64,000 nucleotides of DNA from Gliomastix tumulicola (GCA_001599755.1 BCHX01000001.1:1798001-1862000); one strand, 5' to 3'; counted from the first letter of the stretch, positions 22,901 through 35,700 are shown. The notes: generated by a model from the sequence alone, not told the origin. A program made the numbers and translations.

Positions 22901-25776
22901 AGGTTCTCAGCACGGCCACGGCCACGGTCATTGTGGCGGTGAGCGAGATGACTTGTGCTTGACCGGTTCTTGGTCAATAACCAGCAATGATGGTATGATG
23001 ATGCTGTGTCGGGCAGCAAATACAACAACCATGACCCAATATTGCCAGAACAGGGAGAGACCATCATGATTTGTAAGCTCTGTGAAATGAGATCAATCTG
23101 TTTTCCCGCCGATATTCTGTTATATCGAAGCTAGGGGCGTGTGCCGTGCCTGGGCGAGCAAAGCTTGCGACGCTACAGTTCAGCTCATTCACCCTCATGC
23201 AGCTTAACTGCGAGGACGCAGCTGGGAGATGAAGAGGGAAAAAAAGAAAAGAAAGAAAAGGAGTGCGCAATATCGTATACGAAGGAGCGGTTTCAGGGAT
23301 CAGGGTGCGAAATATTCTTATGGACCAGAAGTACATTGGGCCAGCACACGACACCATCCTCCATCATATGCACATTGCTTGTTCCCCCTCCAGCTCCCCC
23401 TTCCCCCCCCTGCAAGTACCTATTCCTCCCAACCAAGTGTCTGGGAGACAGGGTCGGAACGAGAAAAGAGGAGAAGGGCAATGAGTGTCGGGATCGGGTG
23501 CTGATGCCAGCGACAGTCGGGTCAATCCAAGCCTCTCGAAGAGCGGTGACGCTGAGGAAAACGAGAAAAGAAGACGTAGAAACTGGCCCAAAGCCCCCCG
23601 TTCGTGACGTGTCAACGGGCTGTGACGCCAACCTTGCTTGTCACCTTGTCACTCCAGGACACCGACATCTCGGCACCGAATCCCTCGCGCGCCCCTTCCC
23701 TTCCCACCCCCATCGCTCGCACGCGTTCCGCTTTTGATCTTCGAGGTGCCAGGCAGGCATGTCAGTCATCGAGTCCTCAGGTCCTCGTTGATGGGCTCAT
23801 GCGCCTCGCATTGCACAGCCTTGGACACGGTCGCCGCGTGTTGTCATACCTGTCGCATGGGTAACCCAGCGACGGAGGGCGATACATACACGTGTTTTTG
23901 CTCCTTTTTTTTTCCCTCTCTCCCTCTTTCCTTTTTTCATATCCCATCCTACCTACCTACCCATGGAGACGGAATTTCCCTTCGGAGCAAGACGTGCGGC
24001 TGGCGCTGTTGTGACATGGTACTACTGAATTTTGCTTGCGTCCTTTGGGTGCGAGGGATCGGGTTACTGGGCGGGGGCTGCAGCAGGGCTGGCTTTTAGT
24101 GACCCGGATTGATTAATCCCACGCCTCAAGCTTGCTGCGGCCGAGCAGGGATCTGATGCATGTCTGGCCTGCCTGCAATAAAGGCAACTGTGCTTCTGCG
24201 AGCTCGACTTGGGGCGCTTGCAGCGCGTCTCGGGCTCTTCTGGCTGGCGCGCGATCCACCCAACTCCACGATATCACATTTGCATGTACCTGTGATGGGC
24301 AGATAAACGCCCGAAGGCAGGTGGGATTGCGGTGCATTATATCACATATTAGTCATTACCGTCCCGGGTGGTGGTGTGCCCGCTCTGTCGGCCGCGATGC
24401 GATGTGCATCTGCGTACTTATCTAGTCTTTCTATGGGCTGCGTCGTTGATGCGAGGTGAGGAATGCGGGACCGGCCGCCCGTCCGTTCGTCCAAGCTGCT
24501 GGCGGCAGACACCGACGGCAGAGCTACTAGTGTAGTGAAGTTCAATGGGACGGGATGAGTGTGCCTTAGCTGGTGTTAGCACGGCTGAATTAGTGGCGGT
24601 GGTGGTGATGGTGTGGTGAGCAATGCTGAAGGCGGTGAACCACCGAACGCCACTCGCTCGTCATGCATCCAGCCGCCTCACGTAACACGCGGTCGAGGTC
24701 GAGCCAAAACGTGTCGGCCGCTGCTTTGCCTGTCTGTCTACCCTGCCTGGACCAGACGGACAGCCAGGCAGACCGCATCTCGCGGGGGCGGGTTCGAATG
24801 GGCATCGACCGCTGTTCTGGCGTGGCAACATCCCACGCCAACGTACGTACTATACGTCCCCCCTCCTCGAACAGGTAACTTGTGGCGATGCAAATGTGAT
24901 GCGATGCTGTTCGATGCCGAAAGATTCCCAACCGTCCCCCCTCCTTCGGGGCGCGCAGCAGACAGCACAGGGAGCCGCCGTGGGCAGGTGGCACCTATCA
25001 CCCTTCGCGGCGCGCTCGCACAGCAGCAGTGGTGCCCAGGTACCAGCCCACGCAGTGCGACGGTGCCATTTGGCGTTCTCCAACGGCCAGACCGTCCCAT
25101 CCTCTTGCTAGCTGGCCGTGGTGTGGTCTTACGGGCGCAAACTTTTGAGACATACATGATCAGGTAGCACGCGGTGGAACCCAACTGCCATCGCACCCGA
25201 CTGCGAGTCCCGTGTCTTGGGTTCCATGTGAGGGAGGGTATTCGGATGCCGTGCACTGCGCGCGCTGTGACTGGCTGATGTGGCATCGGGGTTTCCCTAG
25301 TATGGGCAGCGACAGAGGGGGACACAGGCGGCCGGCAGAAGCTGCTGGAAGATGGCACAGAGGTCAAGGGTAGGCTGGTGCAGACCGCTAAAATGACCAC
25401 GGCAGGAGCCTGTGAAGTAAAGTGGGCACTGTGGACGACCCCGCCATTGATTGGCCGACCCTCAGCCAGTCCTTTCAGTCGCCTCACTACATCCAGATAG
25501 CTTCACTGTGATCCCAAGAGCTTTTCGTCAGAGGAGACAAGCATCGGGTTCCTTGTCAGCCCGTCTGGACACGCACAACGAGCTGTCACCACTCATTTTA
25601 CCTTCCGGATCCGATCTCGGCAGACACTTCGGCTCACTCCTCCTCCTCCTCCTCCTCGCCGCCGTCGCCACTACGCACAAGCTGAGCCGTGAGCCTATCT
25701 ACCTCCGCCAGCCTCATCGGCAAGCCTCATCTCGCCTGCATACCTAGCCTGTCAAGGACACCCCCCTCCAGGCACC
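16996..25776. other. Gene-poor region of about 8.8 kb
   Basis: Both strands hold many overlapping short ORFs (up to about 250 codons) whose translations are Pro/Ser/Arg-rich or His/Arg-rich, without recognisable domains, and none joins into a convincing spliced gene. The stretch lies upstream of the Myb-type gene on one side and of tubulin cofactor B on the other, so it probably includes long 5' leaders and regulatory DNA. GTACCTA/TAGGTAC-type words recur, for example near 18208, 19890, 20856, 21148, 21296, 22129 and 23414. CAGTGA hexamers are tandem near 18020-18045. Non-coding transcripts are possible but cannot be shown. Confidence 0.5.
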
Positions 25777-26880
25777 ATGGCCGACGTACCTCTCCAGGTC
25801 GTCTCAGACGTCACCGCCTCGGAACGACGCATCACGCCCTCGTGGACCATCAGCCAGCTCAAGGCCAAGCTCGAGACGGTTACGGGCATCCCACCTTCGG
25901 CCCAGCGACTTAGCCTGAAAGCCTCGGGGTCCAGCCCGGTCTCGATCGAGGCCCCCGACGAAGACAGTACCACGCTCTCGAATTGGAACCTGGCTCCCTA
26001 CGCAGAGCTGCATGTAAGTCATTCTCTCCCCGTTTGACTGGTCTCCTGTCCCGGGTCTGGAGGCAGCGTCGAGGAGGGGCAGGCAAGGAACAAGGGAGTA
26101 ATGGGACTGCCACTTTCCCTCCTCCTCTCCACCGCCTCCCACCGAGGAAGCCTCTTGCTCGTCGAATCGGACAGCACATCTCCCGTCCTGCTTTTCGCTC
26201 GCGGCAAGGAAGTGGCGGCACGCCCCCTTGCTAGCATCGCCTCGGGCGCTTGCGAGGCTCTGGCAGGACGAGGCCCGCCCGCTTGCCTGTTTTGCTACGA
26301 GGACCAGGGCAGGCGGGGGNTGTTCCCCCTCGCTGGCGTTGACGGCATGAATCCATGGCTAACGACGGTGATTCTCTTTCCGTGGTCCTAGGTGGTTGAC
26401 ACTCGTCCACCTGGCGCGCGGCCAAACTACACGGACACGTCAGGGGTGGATAAGTATGTCATGCCCGAGGACGAGTACGAGAGGAAGACGGACTCGGTGC
26501 TTGCGTGGAAAAAGGCGCAGAAGCTGGGGCGTTTCGATCCCGACGCCCCCAGCCAGGAGCAGGCTAAGCTCGCCGCCTTCGAGAGGGAGGTCGCCGAGCG
26601 CCACATCGAGGTGGGCAAGCGGTGCCGGGTGGGCGGCGACGACCTGCGCAGGGGCACCGTCAGGTACGTCGGGGAGGTCAAGGAGATTCCGGCCGGGCAG
26701 GGCGTGTGGGTGGGGGTTCACCTTGACGAGCCTGTTGGCAAGAATGACGGGAGCATCGCCGGCGCCCGGTACTGGGGGGAGCCATCTGAGCTGAAGCACG
26801 GTGTCTTTGTCCGGCCTGAGCGAGTCGAGGTCGGGGACTACCCCGTCATGGACGACTTGGAGGATATGGAGGAAATCTGA
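25777..26880 (+). CDS. alp11: Tubulin-folding cofactor B (CAP-Gly protein)
   Basis: Cytosolic tubulin chaperone that acts on alpha-tubulin together with cofactor E. Exons are 25777-26013 and 26392-26880, giving 241 aa, the usual length. Exon 1 encodes the N-terminal ubiquitin-like domain (VQV-like start, ITPSWTISQLKAKLETVTGI, PPSAQRLSL). Exon 2 encodes a linker with MPEDEYERKTDSVLAWK, then a CAP-Gly domain (IEVGKRCRVGG, RGTVRYVGEV, GVWVGVHLDEPVGKNDGS with the GKNDG signature, YWGEP, GVFVRPERVEVGDYP) and an acidic tail ending EEI. The 378-nt intron is several times longer than the others in this window and contains the only ambiguous base (N at 26320). The symbol follows the fission-yeast orthologue. 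Confidence 0.92.
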
Positions 26881-28669
26881 GGTACCGACCCTTCTTCGCC
26901 AGTCCACTGATGCCCGTGTGCCGCCTACTCCGGTCTCGATACGCATCATCCCCAGCAATTAGCCGAGCCAAGGAGGGTTCCAGCCTCACACTATGGATAT
27001 TTGTTCATATACACCCTGCGGACGTGGCATTCTACGGTGACAGCAAGTTCAAGTTTGGGGCTTGCAGTAGTCAAGCCACAGTCATCTGCCTGCCTGGCCT
27101 GTGCAGCTTTGAACTTTGCAAGGCGCGACGTCGTGCATGACTCGGTCGCTTCGGGCGGCAATCTCTCCACCAACGACATGACGAATGGCAAGCGCTTATG
27201 AGATGGCGTCAAGGTCGTTAATGCTCTAATCTCGTCTAGGTATTGAATTCGTGATACTAGAGCGAGGTCTGCAGCGAGTCCTTGTTAGAAATCCAGTTAC
27301 CAATGCCTGACAGTAGCAGCCCCACCGGATAATGTGATGAAGGGCCACCGCTACGTATTCAGCGTGCAGTTGAGATATCTAGAAGGCAGATGAAGCCTCA
27401 AGTCTCGTCATTTCTCAGCGCCGGATTGTGCGTTGGCTCTAGGGTAGGTCAGCGTTTCAATGATCGCCAACAGGCCGACGGGGAAACGGGGAAAAAGGGG
27501 ACACGCTCTCCGTGAACCCGAAAATCTCAACATCAATTGGACGCAGCCGTAAAATGCCCAGACCTCGCCGAGACAATGCCCAGACGAATCCCGCTCATTT
27601 GCACTTTAGATGATTCCTGTTGCCTGTTGGCGCTGGGCACGAAATAGGGGCAGAGCGCAAGCAGCAGAGGCCGGTCGTGCTTTCCGTACCAGTCGGCGTT
27701 TTGTTGAAGATAACCGTTGGTCGCTCCTGGAGAGGGGAAGTTTAAGCTTAAAGCAAGCTCTTACTGCAAAGTGAGGAGGGAAGGCATTGGACAGCACGGC
27801 TGGCCTGACCGCTGGGGCTGCATTGCGCCAAGTGCCCATTCTTACTCAGGCTAAGAGCGCTGGTCGGTGTCCATTGTCTTGGTATTATTCACCTGGCGGC
27901 CTCGCGGGCAAAAAGTCTGACTGCAAGGTCTTACGGGCGCTCATGCAAGGCACCTGATGTCAGACATGCGAAACCGACGGGCGAAGCTGGGAGCACCTGA
28001 AGATGCACTTGGTAAACGCAGGGTTATTTATAAGGCAAGAAGATACCGCTCGTGCCTGCCTCAAACCGTCCCGAGCAAGGACAAAAGGGAAGGCCCGCTG
28101 CAAGTTCGTGCATTCCCAATCCCATTCCCAGCGTTCCCCACAGCCAATCCGCTCCGGTTTTGGCTTCTGCCATGTGCCATCCTTGGACAACACCTGTCGT
28201 TGCTCCATTTTGAACTTTGAACCTCCCGCTTCACCAGCACTTCGACTCCTCACATCCTCGCCGCCCTCTCGATCCCTCGACCGTCCTTCTGCCCTCTCGG
28301 ACTCCCATCACGACGCCCGCCGACTCCATCGCCAATCCGATATCGCGCCCGTCTCCTACGCTGCTCTCCTTCCACCTCTCGATCCAGTCTCTCACGTCCC
28401 CCTCCCCCCTTGGGTCACGGCAGGGATCCTCGGGGCTCCCTCGCCCGTGCCTCGTGCTCCTGAATTGAGATGTGAAGTCTCCCGGCGACCGCCATCGAAC
28501 CAAGTCGACCTCTTCCTTCCCTGCTGGCCGCCCGACGTCACTGGCAGGGTTCCCCCCTCCGCGTCGCATCTCGACTGGTTCCAACACCCAGGCAGGCGGG
28601 CCGCCCGGCGTTTCCGTAAAACGGCATCGCCTACGTCGAGCCGCCGCGCTCGACACCTCTCACAGCAAC
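26881..28669. other. Intergenic, no gene supported
   Basis: Contains the 3' flank of cofactor B and a CT-rich leader region (about 28200-28669) before the PA-TM-RING gene. A short plus-strand ORF chain at 28003-28806 overlaps that leader and has no recognisable domain. Confidence 0.55.
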
Positions 28670-30298
28670 ATGGCGCTTCTGCGCCGCCTGGGCCGTCTCC
28701 TTCTACTCCTTTCCTTCGTCACCAGCGCCCTCGCAGACGACGCCTCCGACGAGCAGCCGGTCATCACATCCGCCGAGAAGGACTTGCCGAACTGGGCTAC
28801 AGATAACACACTGCAACTGGAGCTGTCGACTGACTCGACCAACTATGCCATCATTCCTCTGACAGCGAACCTGGGGCGTGGCGGGTCTTCGGTCGCACGA
28901 GGGGTAAGTTTCTACGCCCTACTTCTGATCTCATTCTTGAGCGACGGGTCACTGACTGCTTTGGAAGTTCATCCACATAGAAGGCATAATCAAGACTGCC
29001 CGGTCGTCCAACTACAAGCAGATCAACGACAGCAGTGACGTCGCCTACATGTGCTGCGACGAGTCCGATAACCATAATGCGGTGGACCGAAGCAAGATGC
29101 TGAACGACTTGATGGGTGTGAGACCGAGGGCCATTGTCCTCTACTCTATCGCTAGGAACTGGTGCTCCATACAGTCCGACAGAGAGCTTCCGTATACAAA
29201 CATTCTATCCATGGTTGACCCGGGCGAGGCTGAAACGATTTTCGAGCACCTCACCGAAATCGAGGGAAGCGAGAACGTTGGGGTTACAATCACCGGGAAC
29301 ACCACTGGCATGGAGTTGGGCGCGTCCGATGGGCCTAGAGGTAGCCAGTCGGCTGTTGCCATGAGCGTTCTATATAGTATTACCGGCATCATCACCTTGC
29401 TGTTCGTGGTCATCATCACCACCGGCGCAGTCCGAGCTCATCGTTACCCCGATCGATACGGCCCACGTCGTGCACAAGGTGGCCGGCCCAGGCAAAGTCG
29501 AGCTAAAGGTCTGGCTAGGGCTGTGCTTGAGACCCTGCCCGTGGTCAAATTCGGGGATCGGCAGCAACAGCCGAAGCCGGATCCTGACCTAGAGTTGGAG
29601 ACGGCAACAACTGACGGCCAAGAGCCGCCCATACAGCGGGCCACTTCGCCCACCAGCAATGGCCCTGCGCAACGGTCCGGGGACGCATCCAGTGTCCAAC
29701 GGGGCAGGGGAGGCGACGATGAGGGTTCGGGCCAAGACGAGGCCCCGGGCTGCTCCATCTGCACCGAGGACTTCAAGGTCGGGGAGGATGTCCGAGTATT
29801 GCCCTGCAACCACCAGTACCACCCCGTGTGCATTGACCCGTGGCTCATCAACATCTCGGGAACTTGCCCATTATGGTACGTGTACAAAGTCTTTCACTTA
29901 CGGAAGAATACTGCATTAGGACTAACGAGCCATACTCTAGTCGTCTCAACCTCCAGCCGGCTCGCACCCAAGATGATGCGAATCCCCAAAGTCATGAAGA
30001 TGATTCTCTTCCGCCCCCACTGACGTTGGAGCGAGAAGACAACGAAGCACACATATCTCACCGTAACCGCTTCTCGCGTTTAGCTGACATTAGTCGCTTC
30101 CAGCAGAGTTCGGTAGAAGAACGGATGGCCGCGATCAGAGAGCTACGTGATACCACGGCTAGAACCCAGGGGCCTCACTCTGGGTCAGAAGCCGACGAGT
30201 CAGCGGCGAGAAACAGCGGTGCCCCCTTTGCCGATAGGTTGAGGGAGAGGTTCCGGATTTTGACGAGGTCTCAACCTGTCCAGCGCCGGCAGTGCTGA
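28670..30298 (+). CDS. PA-TM-RING E3 ubiquitin ligase
   Basis: A membrane-bound ubiquitin ligase, likely of the endomembrane/vacuolar system. Exons are 28670-28903, 28968-29875 and 29941-30298 (introns 28904-28967 and 29876-29940), giving 499 aa. A signal peptide (MALLRRLGRLLLLLSFVTSALA) is followed by a lumenal protease-associated-like domain that includes GFIHIEGIIKTAR, joined in frame over intron 1. A transmembrane helix (MSVLYSITGIITLLFVVIIT, codons near 29360-29420) comes next, then a cytosolic RING-H2 domain: CSICTEDF, LPCNHQYHPVCIDPWL, CPLCRLNL. Intron 2 interrupts the final Cys codon of the RING (TG|T), which fixes the splice site because read-through would give CPLW. The tail is acidic and disordered. 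Substrates are unknown. Confidence 0.88.
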
Positions 30299-31475
30299 GT
30301 TACGATGTACCTATATTATACCAACCTACTTTGATCTCTCGAACACAAGTTCGTCGGCATGCTTAGGCTTCACGCCGAGGATTTTGAAGCCCATTTGGTG
30401 CTGATTGATTGCTGAGGTCCAAGTCAGACCCAGCCGTTCTGTATTTTGGGCCTAGAACACCGCTCACCAATGACCCAAGCATTGTGGTGGATGGGTTAGG
30501 CGCCTCGTTCTTCTCTTAAATCTCGCTCTCGGTATATTCGGACGCTTCGCAGGCATGGGAGAGGGCGGGAACCTGGTCCGAGACTGACAATGTATTTATG
30601 GAATGGATGTATGAATGAACGAGCAAATCACGGGTTCTTCTCGCCTCCCCGCCGTTGTGTCCCTCATGTATCACTACGAACTTGCCTTGTTGCTCACTCC
30701 ACAAACCTTTCTATGTCTAAAAATTACTATTTAAGTTTAAAGGCGCTTGTCTAGCGAGGAGTTCACGAGCTGGTGATGTGATAAGGCTGGAAGCATTCGA
30801 GTCGTGCCAAAGGTCGAGGGCTGCACCACGGTCTGTGTTGATTGCGTAAAAAAGCTGATCCGTCATTCACAAGATAGCTTCATCATCAGTCATGAAAAGT
30901 AGATATACGGGTCAATGATATCTAGCACGATCATACTAAGAAAGGCATGCCGACTTGACATCAACACATGCCAGGTCACGTATGATAGCGAGACGGCGAT
31001 GGTCACCAAGTATTGGCACATATCACAAGGGAGCTCTCAAATCGTAGATCATGGCGCGTAACATTTGAACGAGTTGCCGTGAGCTTCCTGTAGTTCCCTT
31101 TTCTGTCCCTGCGCCTCCGATAAATCCATGCTAGGTGTTCTAGCTCTAAAACCTTACAAAGAGAGTCGGCATCACACAAGGTGAGCCGAGCTCGTGAAAA
31201 GAGAAATGCTACCGAACCTCGTCAAAACATCTGGAAAGGTTAGGTCTGAAAAGAAGAGAAGAGGACAGAACCCTAGATCCAAGATGGCAGAAGATGAAAT
31301 TGGTAAGAATATATACAGAAGAATGCGAACGTCTTGAGATGCCGTTGCCAGCCGCCTTGTCATTAACCAGGTTCAATCAAGGTTCAAATCGAGATGGAGA
31401 GATGCTTCAGCTCGTCAAAAGAACAAGATCGAGTGTTGTGATAAGGTTATATAGCCAACAGCCCAACGAAGCTGT
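30299..31475. other. Intergenic between convergent genes
   Basis: AT-richer sequence between the 3' ends of the PA-TM-RING and GH128 genes; no coding or RNA gene was seen. Confidence 0.6.
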
Positions 31476-32765
31476 TTAGACGGAGGCGTAGATCTGGCCG
31501 TAGCCGCTGAGAGAGGTGGTGGACGACATCAGGCTGCCGGCCGAGACCATGAAGTAGGAGTAGGCCTCGAGGTACTCGACGTTGTCGAGCTCAGGGATGA
31601 TGTTGGTCATGAACTCAGAGATTTGGTCGTCGGAGCCGAGAGGGGCGAACTCAGTCAGCCAGACAGGCTTGCCGCAGATATCGTGGGCCTTCTGGAGGTG
31701 CTCAAAAAGGGTGTCGGCGTACTGAGCCTCGGAGTACCAGTGCACGTTGCAGAAGTCGAAGTTGCAACCCTCGCTCGAGGCCTTGCAAGCATCAACAAAG
31801 CCCTGGAGCCACTCGAGACCCTCGCCGGGGTTGCCGCTGTTGGTGACAGCAGGGGCACCGATGAGAGCGCGGCCAGAGTACTTGTTCAGCCACTGGATAT
31901 GGCTAGCAGCAGCCTGCTCAGGGGAGATGTTGGCCTGGGTAGCATGATCGGGCTCGTTGAAGCTGAAGAGAGCCTTGGCACCGTTGGCGAGCTCGGTCTC
32001 AACGTTCTCCTCCCAGCGGTCGGTGTGGAGAGGCTGGTCATTCCAGAGCATAGGGACGTACTCGAGGTCAGAGCTCAGGTCTCCACGAGAAGAGTCCCAG
32101 TTGTAAGCCCAAGAGCAGGCCTTGCAGGAACTGCCGAAGGTGTTGGCGAGGCTAGCATCGTTGAAGGCGAGACCACGCTTGCTGGAGACAGGAGATCCGC
32201 TAGGAGGGCTAGGGCTAGAAGTCTCCTCGGGAGCGGACGTAGTAGACTCAACAGAGGTGGTGGGCTCAGGCCGAATGGGGTTGAGAACAGGGGCGACGCT
32301 GGTATCCTCGGCAGCAGCGGCCTCCGTGGTAGTAGGGGCAGCAGAAGTAGGCTCTTCAGCAGCAGGCTTGGCGATGGTGACCAGGGTGGTCAGCAGAGGG
32401 GAGGGGACAGCATCGTTCTGCTGAGGAGAGGGGACAGCGTCGTTCTGCTGGGCAGGCTCGCTAGTGGTGGTAGGAGCAACCACGATGGTCGAGGTCGAAG
32501 TAACAGAGCTCGTGGTGGGAGCGGGAGGAGGAGGAGGGGCGTCGACATCAGGCTTCGAGGGGGCATCAGCGGGAACGTCGGCAGTAGGGGCCGGGATAGC
32601 CTCGTCGCCGGCAGTGACGTAGACAGTCTCCCAGACGGTAGTCCACTCAGTCTCCAGGGCCCTCTTGTCGAGCTGGTGGTGGAGATGGCGGTGGGAGTTG
32701 AAGGCGGTGGCCTGCTCCACGAGAGCAGCCAGGGCGGCAATGGCGATGGCTTTGTTGGTGAGCAT
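31476..32765 (-). CDS. Secreted GH128-family beta-1,3-glucanase-like protein
   Basis: Probable cell-wall beta-1,3-glucan hydrolase, 429 aa, single exon. The N-terminus (MLTNKAIAIAALAALVEQATA) is a signal peptide, and LDKR at residues 32-35 is a Kex2-type processing site. A Thr/Pro/Ser-rich, probably O-glycosylated linker follows to about residue 185; it contains a duplicated QQNDAVPSP unit. The catalytic domain starts at KRGLAFNDASLANTF. FSFNEPDHATQANIS carries the expected acid/base Glu and GKPVWLTEFAPLG the nucleophile Glu; CNVHWYSE lies between them. The protein ends shortly after the last strand, without a GPI signal. The start codon at 32765 was chosen because the frame upstream has no other ATG and the signal peptide begins there. 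Strong codon bias suggests high expression. Confidence 0.9.
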   Translation of the reverse strand: MLTNKAIAIAALAALVEQATAFNSHRHLHHQLDKRALETEWTTVWETVYVTAGDEAIPAPTADVPADAPSKPDVDAPPPPPAPTTSSVTSTSTIVVAPTTTSEPAQQNDAVPSPQQNDAVPSPLLTTLVTIAKPAAEEPTSAAPTTTEAAAAEDTSVAPVLNPIRPEPTTSVESTTSAPEETSSPSPPSGSPVSSKRGLAFNDASLANTFGSSCKACSWAYNWDSSRGDLSSDLEYVPMLWNDQPLHTDRWEENVETELANGAKALFSFNEPDHATQANISPEQAAASHIQWLNKYSGRALIGAPAVTNSGNPGEGLEWLQGFVDACKASSEGCNFDFCNVHWYSEAQYADTLFEHLQKAHDICGKPVWLTEFAPLGSDDQISEFMTNIIPELDNVEYLEAYSYFMVSAGSLMSSTTSLSGYGQIYASV

Positions 32766-35700
32766 CTTTGCTAAATGATGTTGAGTGCTGAAAATGCTGA
32801 GTCGGTCGATGTCAAGGTGGTTGTTTTCGCGGAGTGTCACTTGGCGGACAAGGAGTGAGTCCAGTCACCCGTCAAAGAGTCTATTGTGTTGTTGTAAAGG
32901 AGGGATCTGGCCAGCAAATTCGAGGCGCTGAACCAAGGCAGGCGGTCTGATTGATTTGTGAAGATCAAGTGGTCGGCACTGCCGAGAGAAAGGAGTGAGA
33001 ATTGTCTGTCAAAGACACTGGAGTTGGAAAGAAAGGAGTGCGGACAGCTTGAGCTGCGGCTGAAATGAATGGAAGACGGGCGAGAGAGTGGTGGGAAGAA
33101 GAAGAAAAAAAGAGGGAAGGAAACGGAGGAAGAAACGAGGAGCAGAAACAAGAAATATGCAGGTCGGGAGTGACAAGCAACAAGGAAGGAAGGAACCGAC
33201 CCGAGCGTGCCTTCCAGGTTGTCACTTCCATGTGCCAACATCGAGCAGCGGTGGCAGCACTAAGGATGCTAGCGTCAGGAACGAACAGGGGTTCTTTCCT
33301 TCTTTCTTGTCGGCGGCAGCGGGTCCACCAGTTCCCTCCGATTGGATGTTCCAAGTTTCAAAACTCAGGCGGTGCGCTTCTGTTTGTTTCCACGCTGTAT
33401 TCGTCCCGTGCGACGCTGACCTGGCAAGCCACTGATTCACAGTCGCAACCGAGGAGACACTGTGCGCCCGAGAGCCAGCAGTCATCTGTCCAGCGTCGGC
33501 CCAGCTGTGCCCTGGTGGGCGCCGCTTGGCTGCTGAGGCACCACCTGAGAACGACCACTCCATCCATGTCACGTTGACGGCTTAGTCGCCAGGTCCGATG
33601 GCTTCCCCGAACCAGTTCCATGTTCCGGCCATGGACTTCCCTTCCTTGTACCCTGTGCGTACGTACACGGCGTAGTAAGATTATTCAATGCAGCCTTCCG
33701 TCGGTACGAGGAGGAGGAGGCCAGGGGACAGCCAGTCGAGACCATCACAGCGCAAACTCGCCAGCCTGGGGGCTGTTCCGCGGTTCGCTGCGACTCTGTG
33801 CGCACTGTGCCGCCCAACAACCACTGCGGCCGATGCAGAAGACACGGCCATGCGTTCACGACGGTCCAAACAGGTCGACACGTCGTTGCGAAAGGAGCTA
33901 TTCTCGCTGTCAGTCCGGCGCAGGCTAGCCTTGGGTAGCACTAGCCCCATCGAGCGGTCCAACTGAAACACCAACCTAAGCGCCATTGTTGGCAGACCGG
34001 TCAGGTCCCTTGCAGCAAAGGGGCCGCTGGCCCACTCACACTCTGCAGGAACAGAATCGAAGCTGGGTCTAGAGGACCGGCTGGAAGGCTTCTTGGGTTG
34101 CGGTCTGGGGGTCAACCGCCCCTGCTTTATTTTAGCCTGTATCATCCTGCTTCCTTTCGGCCTCACTCGCCAATGCTGAGGCCGTTGGACCTGGACCTCG
34201 AACAGGACGATGTTTCAAGCTCGCTAATCTCATTTCATCGGGCTTGTCTGCAGTCTCTCCATCGGCGGCAAACTCACGCCAGCAGATCTGCATTTGGGGC
34301 ATCTGCTCAGACGACCCCCTCAGCGCGATCCAAGTGCGAGATTTTTCTTGATCCATTTGTCTTTGTGCCCCAAGCGTCAAGCCAGAACAACCTGGAACTT
34401 TGGAAGAAACAATGGTCAGATCCCCACCGGCAGTGCGGCCCAGTCAATCGGGTGCAAGCCAATTGTCCCTCAGATGGGTCTTGGTCAGGGGAAGCCTGAC
34501 GGCCGACTGCTGCCTCCAGCCCCCAAACTCGTCAGCTGCCACGTCTGCTTTCCCGCTGACTTGTCCGGCCAGCGCATCCGGATTCTCTAGCACTGGGCCA
34601 GGAAAACCGAAGCCCTCAAGAAAAACCGCGCGCAAGGCGAGCCAACAAGACAAAGAGAAAATTCGGGGTCTGTGGGCGCCAGCAGATCGTGAAACGTCCG
34701 AGCGAAAATGGCCAGCGCCACAACAAAGGGCTCAAACCGCCTCCCGGGTGAATTGGATGCCTCTCAGCCAACCAACAGGTCGGCGCGATTGGGGGTTTCG
34801 CCGGTGCAAAATCTGCCCCTGTCGGCCCATGAGGACCCAAAGACCCAAGGACCGGAAGAAGGCGCACTGGCGTCCACGGAGAAAAGCTTGTCACCTCTGG
34901 TCCTTACTGTTTTCAACCACCACCGCCGATCCGCATCGTGAATCTTCGTGTCAAGCACTCAGCGCTTGCGATGATCATCATTTCATTTCGGAGAATTGAT
35001 TCAGATTCTTTCCTCGACCCTGTCGCCATCAATCCAATGTTGGAAACAAGGCCTGCGTATTCCGACTGTTCAAAGGCTGCGGATGTCGTATCAAGTCATT
35101 TCCTCGTAAGTGCGTCGTAGAGACAGGATGGCGAAGCATCAAGCCATCCAAGCCACTTAGGCAGCTGTGGGAGAGAGGGCCGACCTGAGGCCTCCCGAAC
35201 AAGCTCTTATGCGACGAATGTTTGATACTCGAATTAGTGCAAATGACTGTGGTGTGCTCGCCGAAGGGTGCATAATACAGCTGGCTTCCGTTTTCGTACC
35301 GTAAGTTGGAGGCGTTCCATCACGGGCGTCATCGATCCTGCTGTGCTCTCGTCGCTGTCTGAGCTATGGCTGCTGCATTATCGCCCGGCTTCACGATGTA
35401 GCCAAAAGAGATGTTATCTTGTCAAACTGAGTAAGCCTTAGTTTGTTTGTGAGTCTTTTTTGTCCTAGAAGTGTGTGTTGGAAGCGTCTTTTCAACCGAG
35501 TTTGCAAGACGTACTCCGTATAGGGTAGTGGAGAGATAAAATCAGAACAGACAAAAACGATGCCCTGTCCATGGTGCTGTCAATCTTGTAACCATCCAAT
35601 CCAATGTCGCCAAGGAGCTCGGGGACGTTGTTCAACGGATCGAGATCAGATTAAGGTGCTGAGGTAGTAAGTAGCTCCCCTCCTTCGAAATCTTTATCTT

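Noticed and set aside
24738..25487. 249-codon minus-strand ORF upstream of tubulin cofactor B
   Set aside because: Arg/His/Pro-rich, no domain, begins without ATG and overlaps open frames on the other strand.
31623..32774. Long plus-strand ORF (383 codons) opposite the GH128 gene
   Set aside because: It mirrors a codon-biased gene on the other strand; its Gly/Arg/Ser-rich translation has no domain.
33065..34999. Overlapping ORFs upstream of the GH128 gene as real genes
   Set aside because: No domain, no consistent frame, and open frames on both strands.
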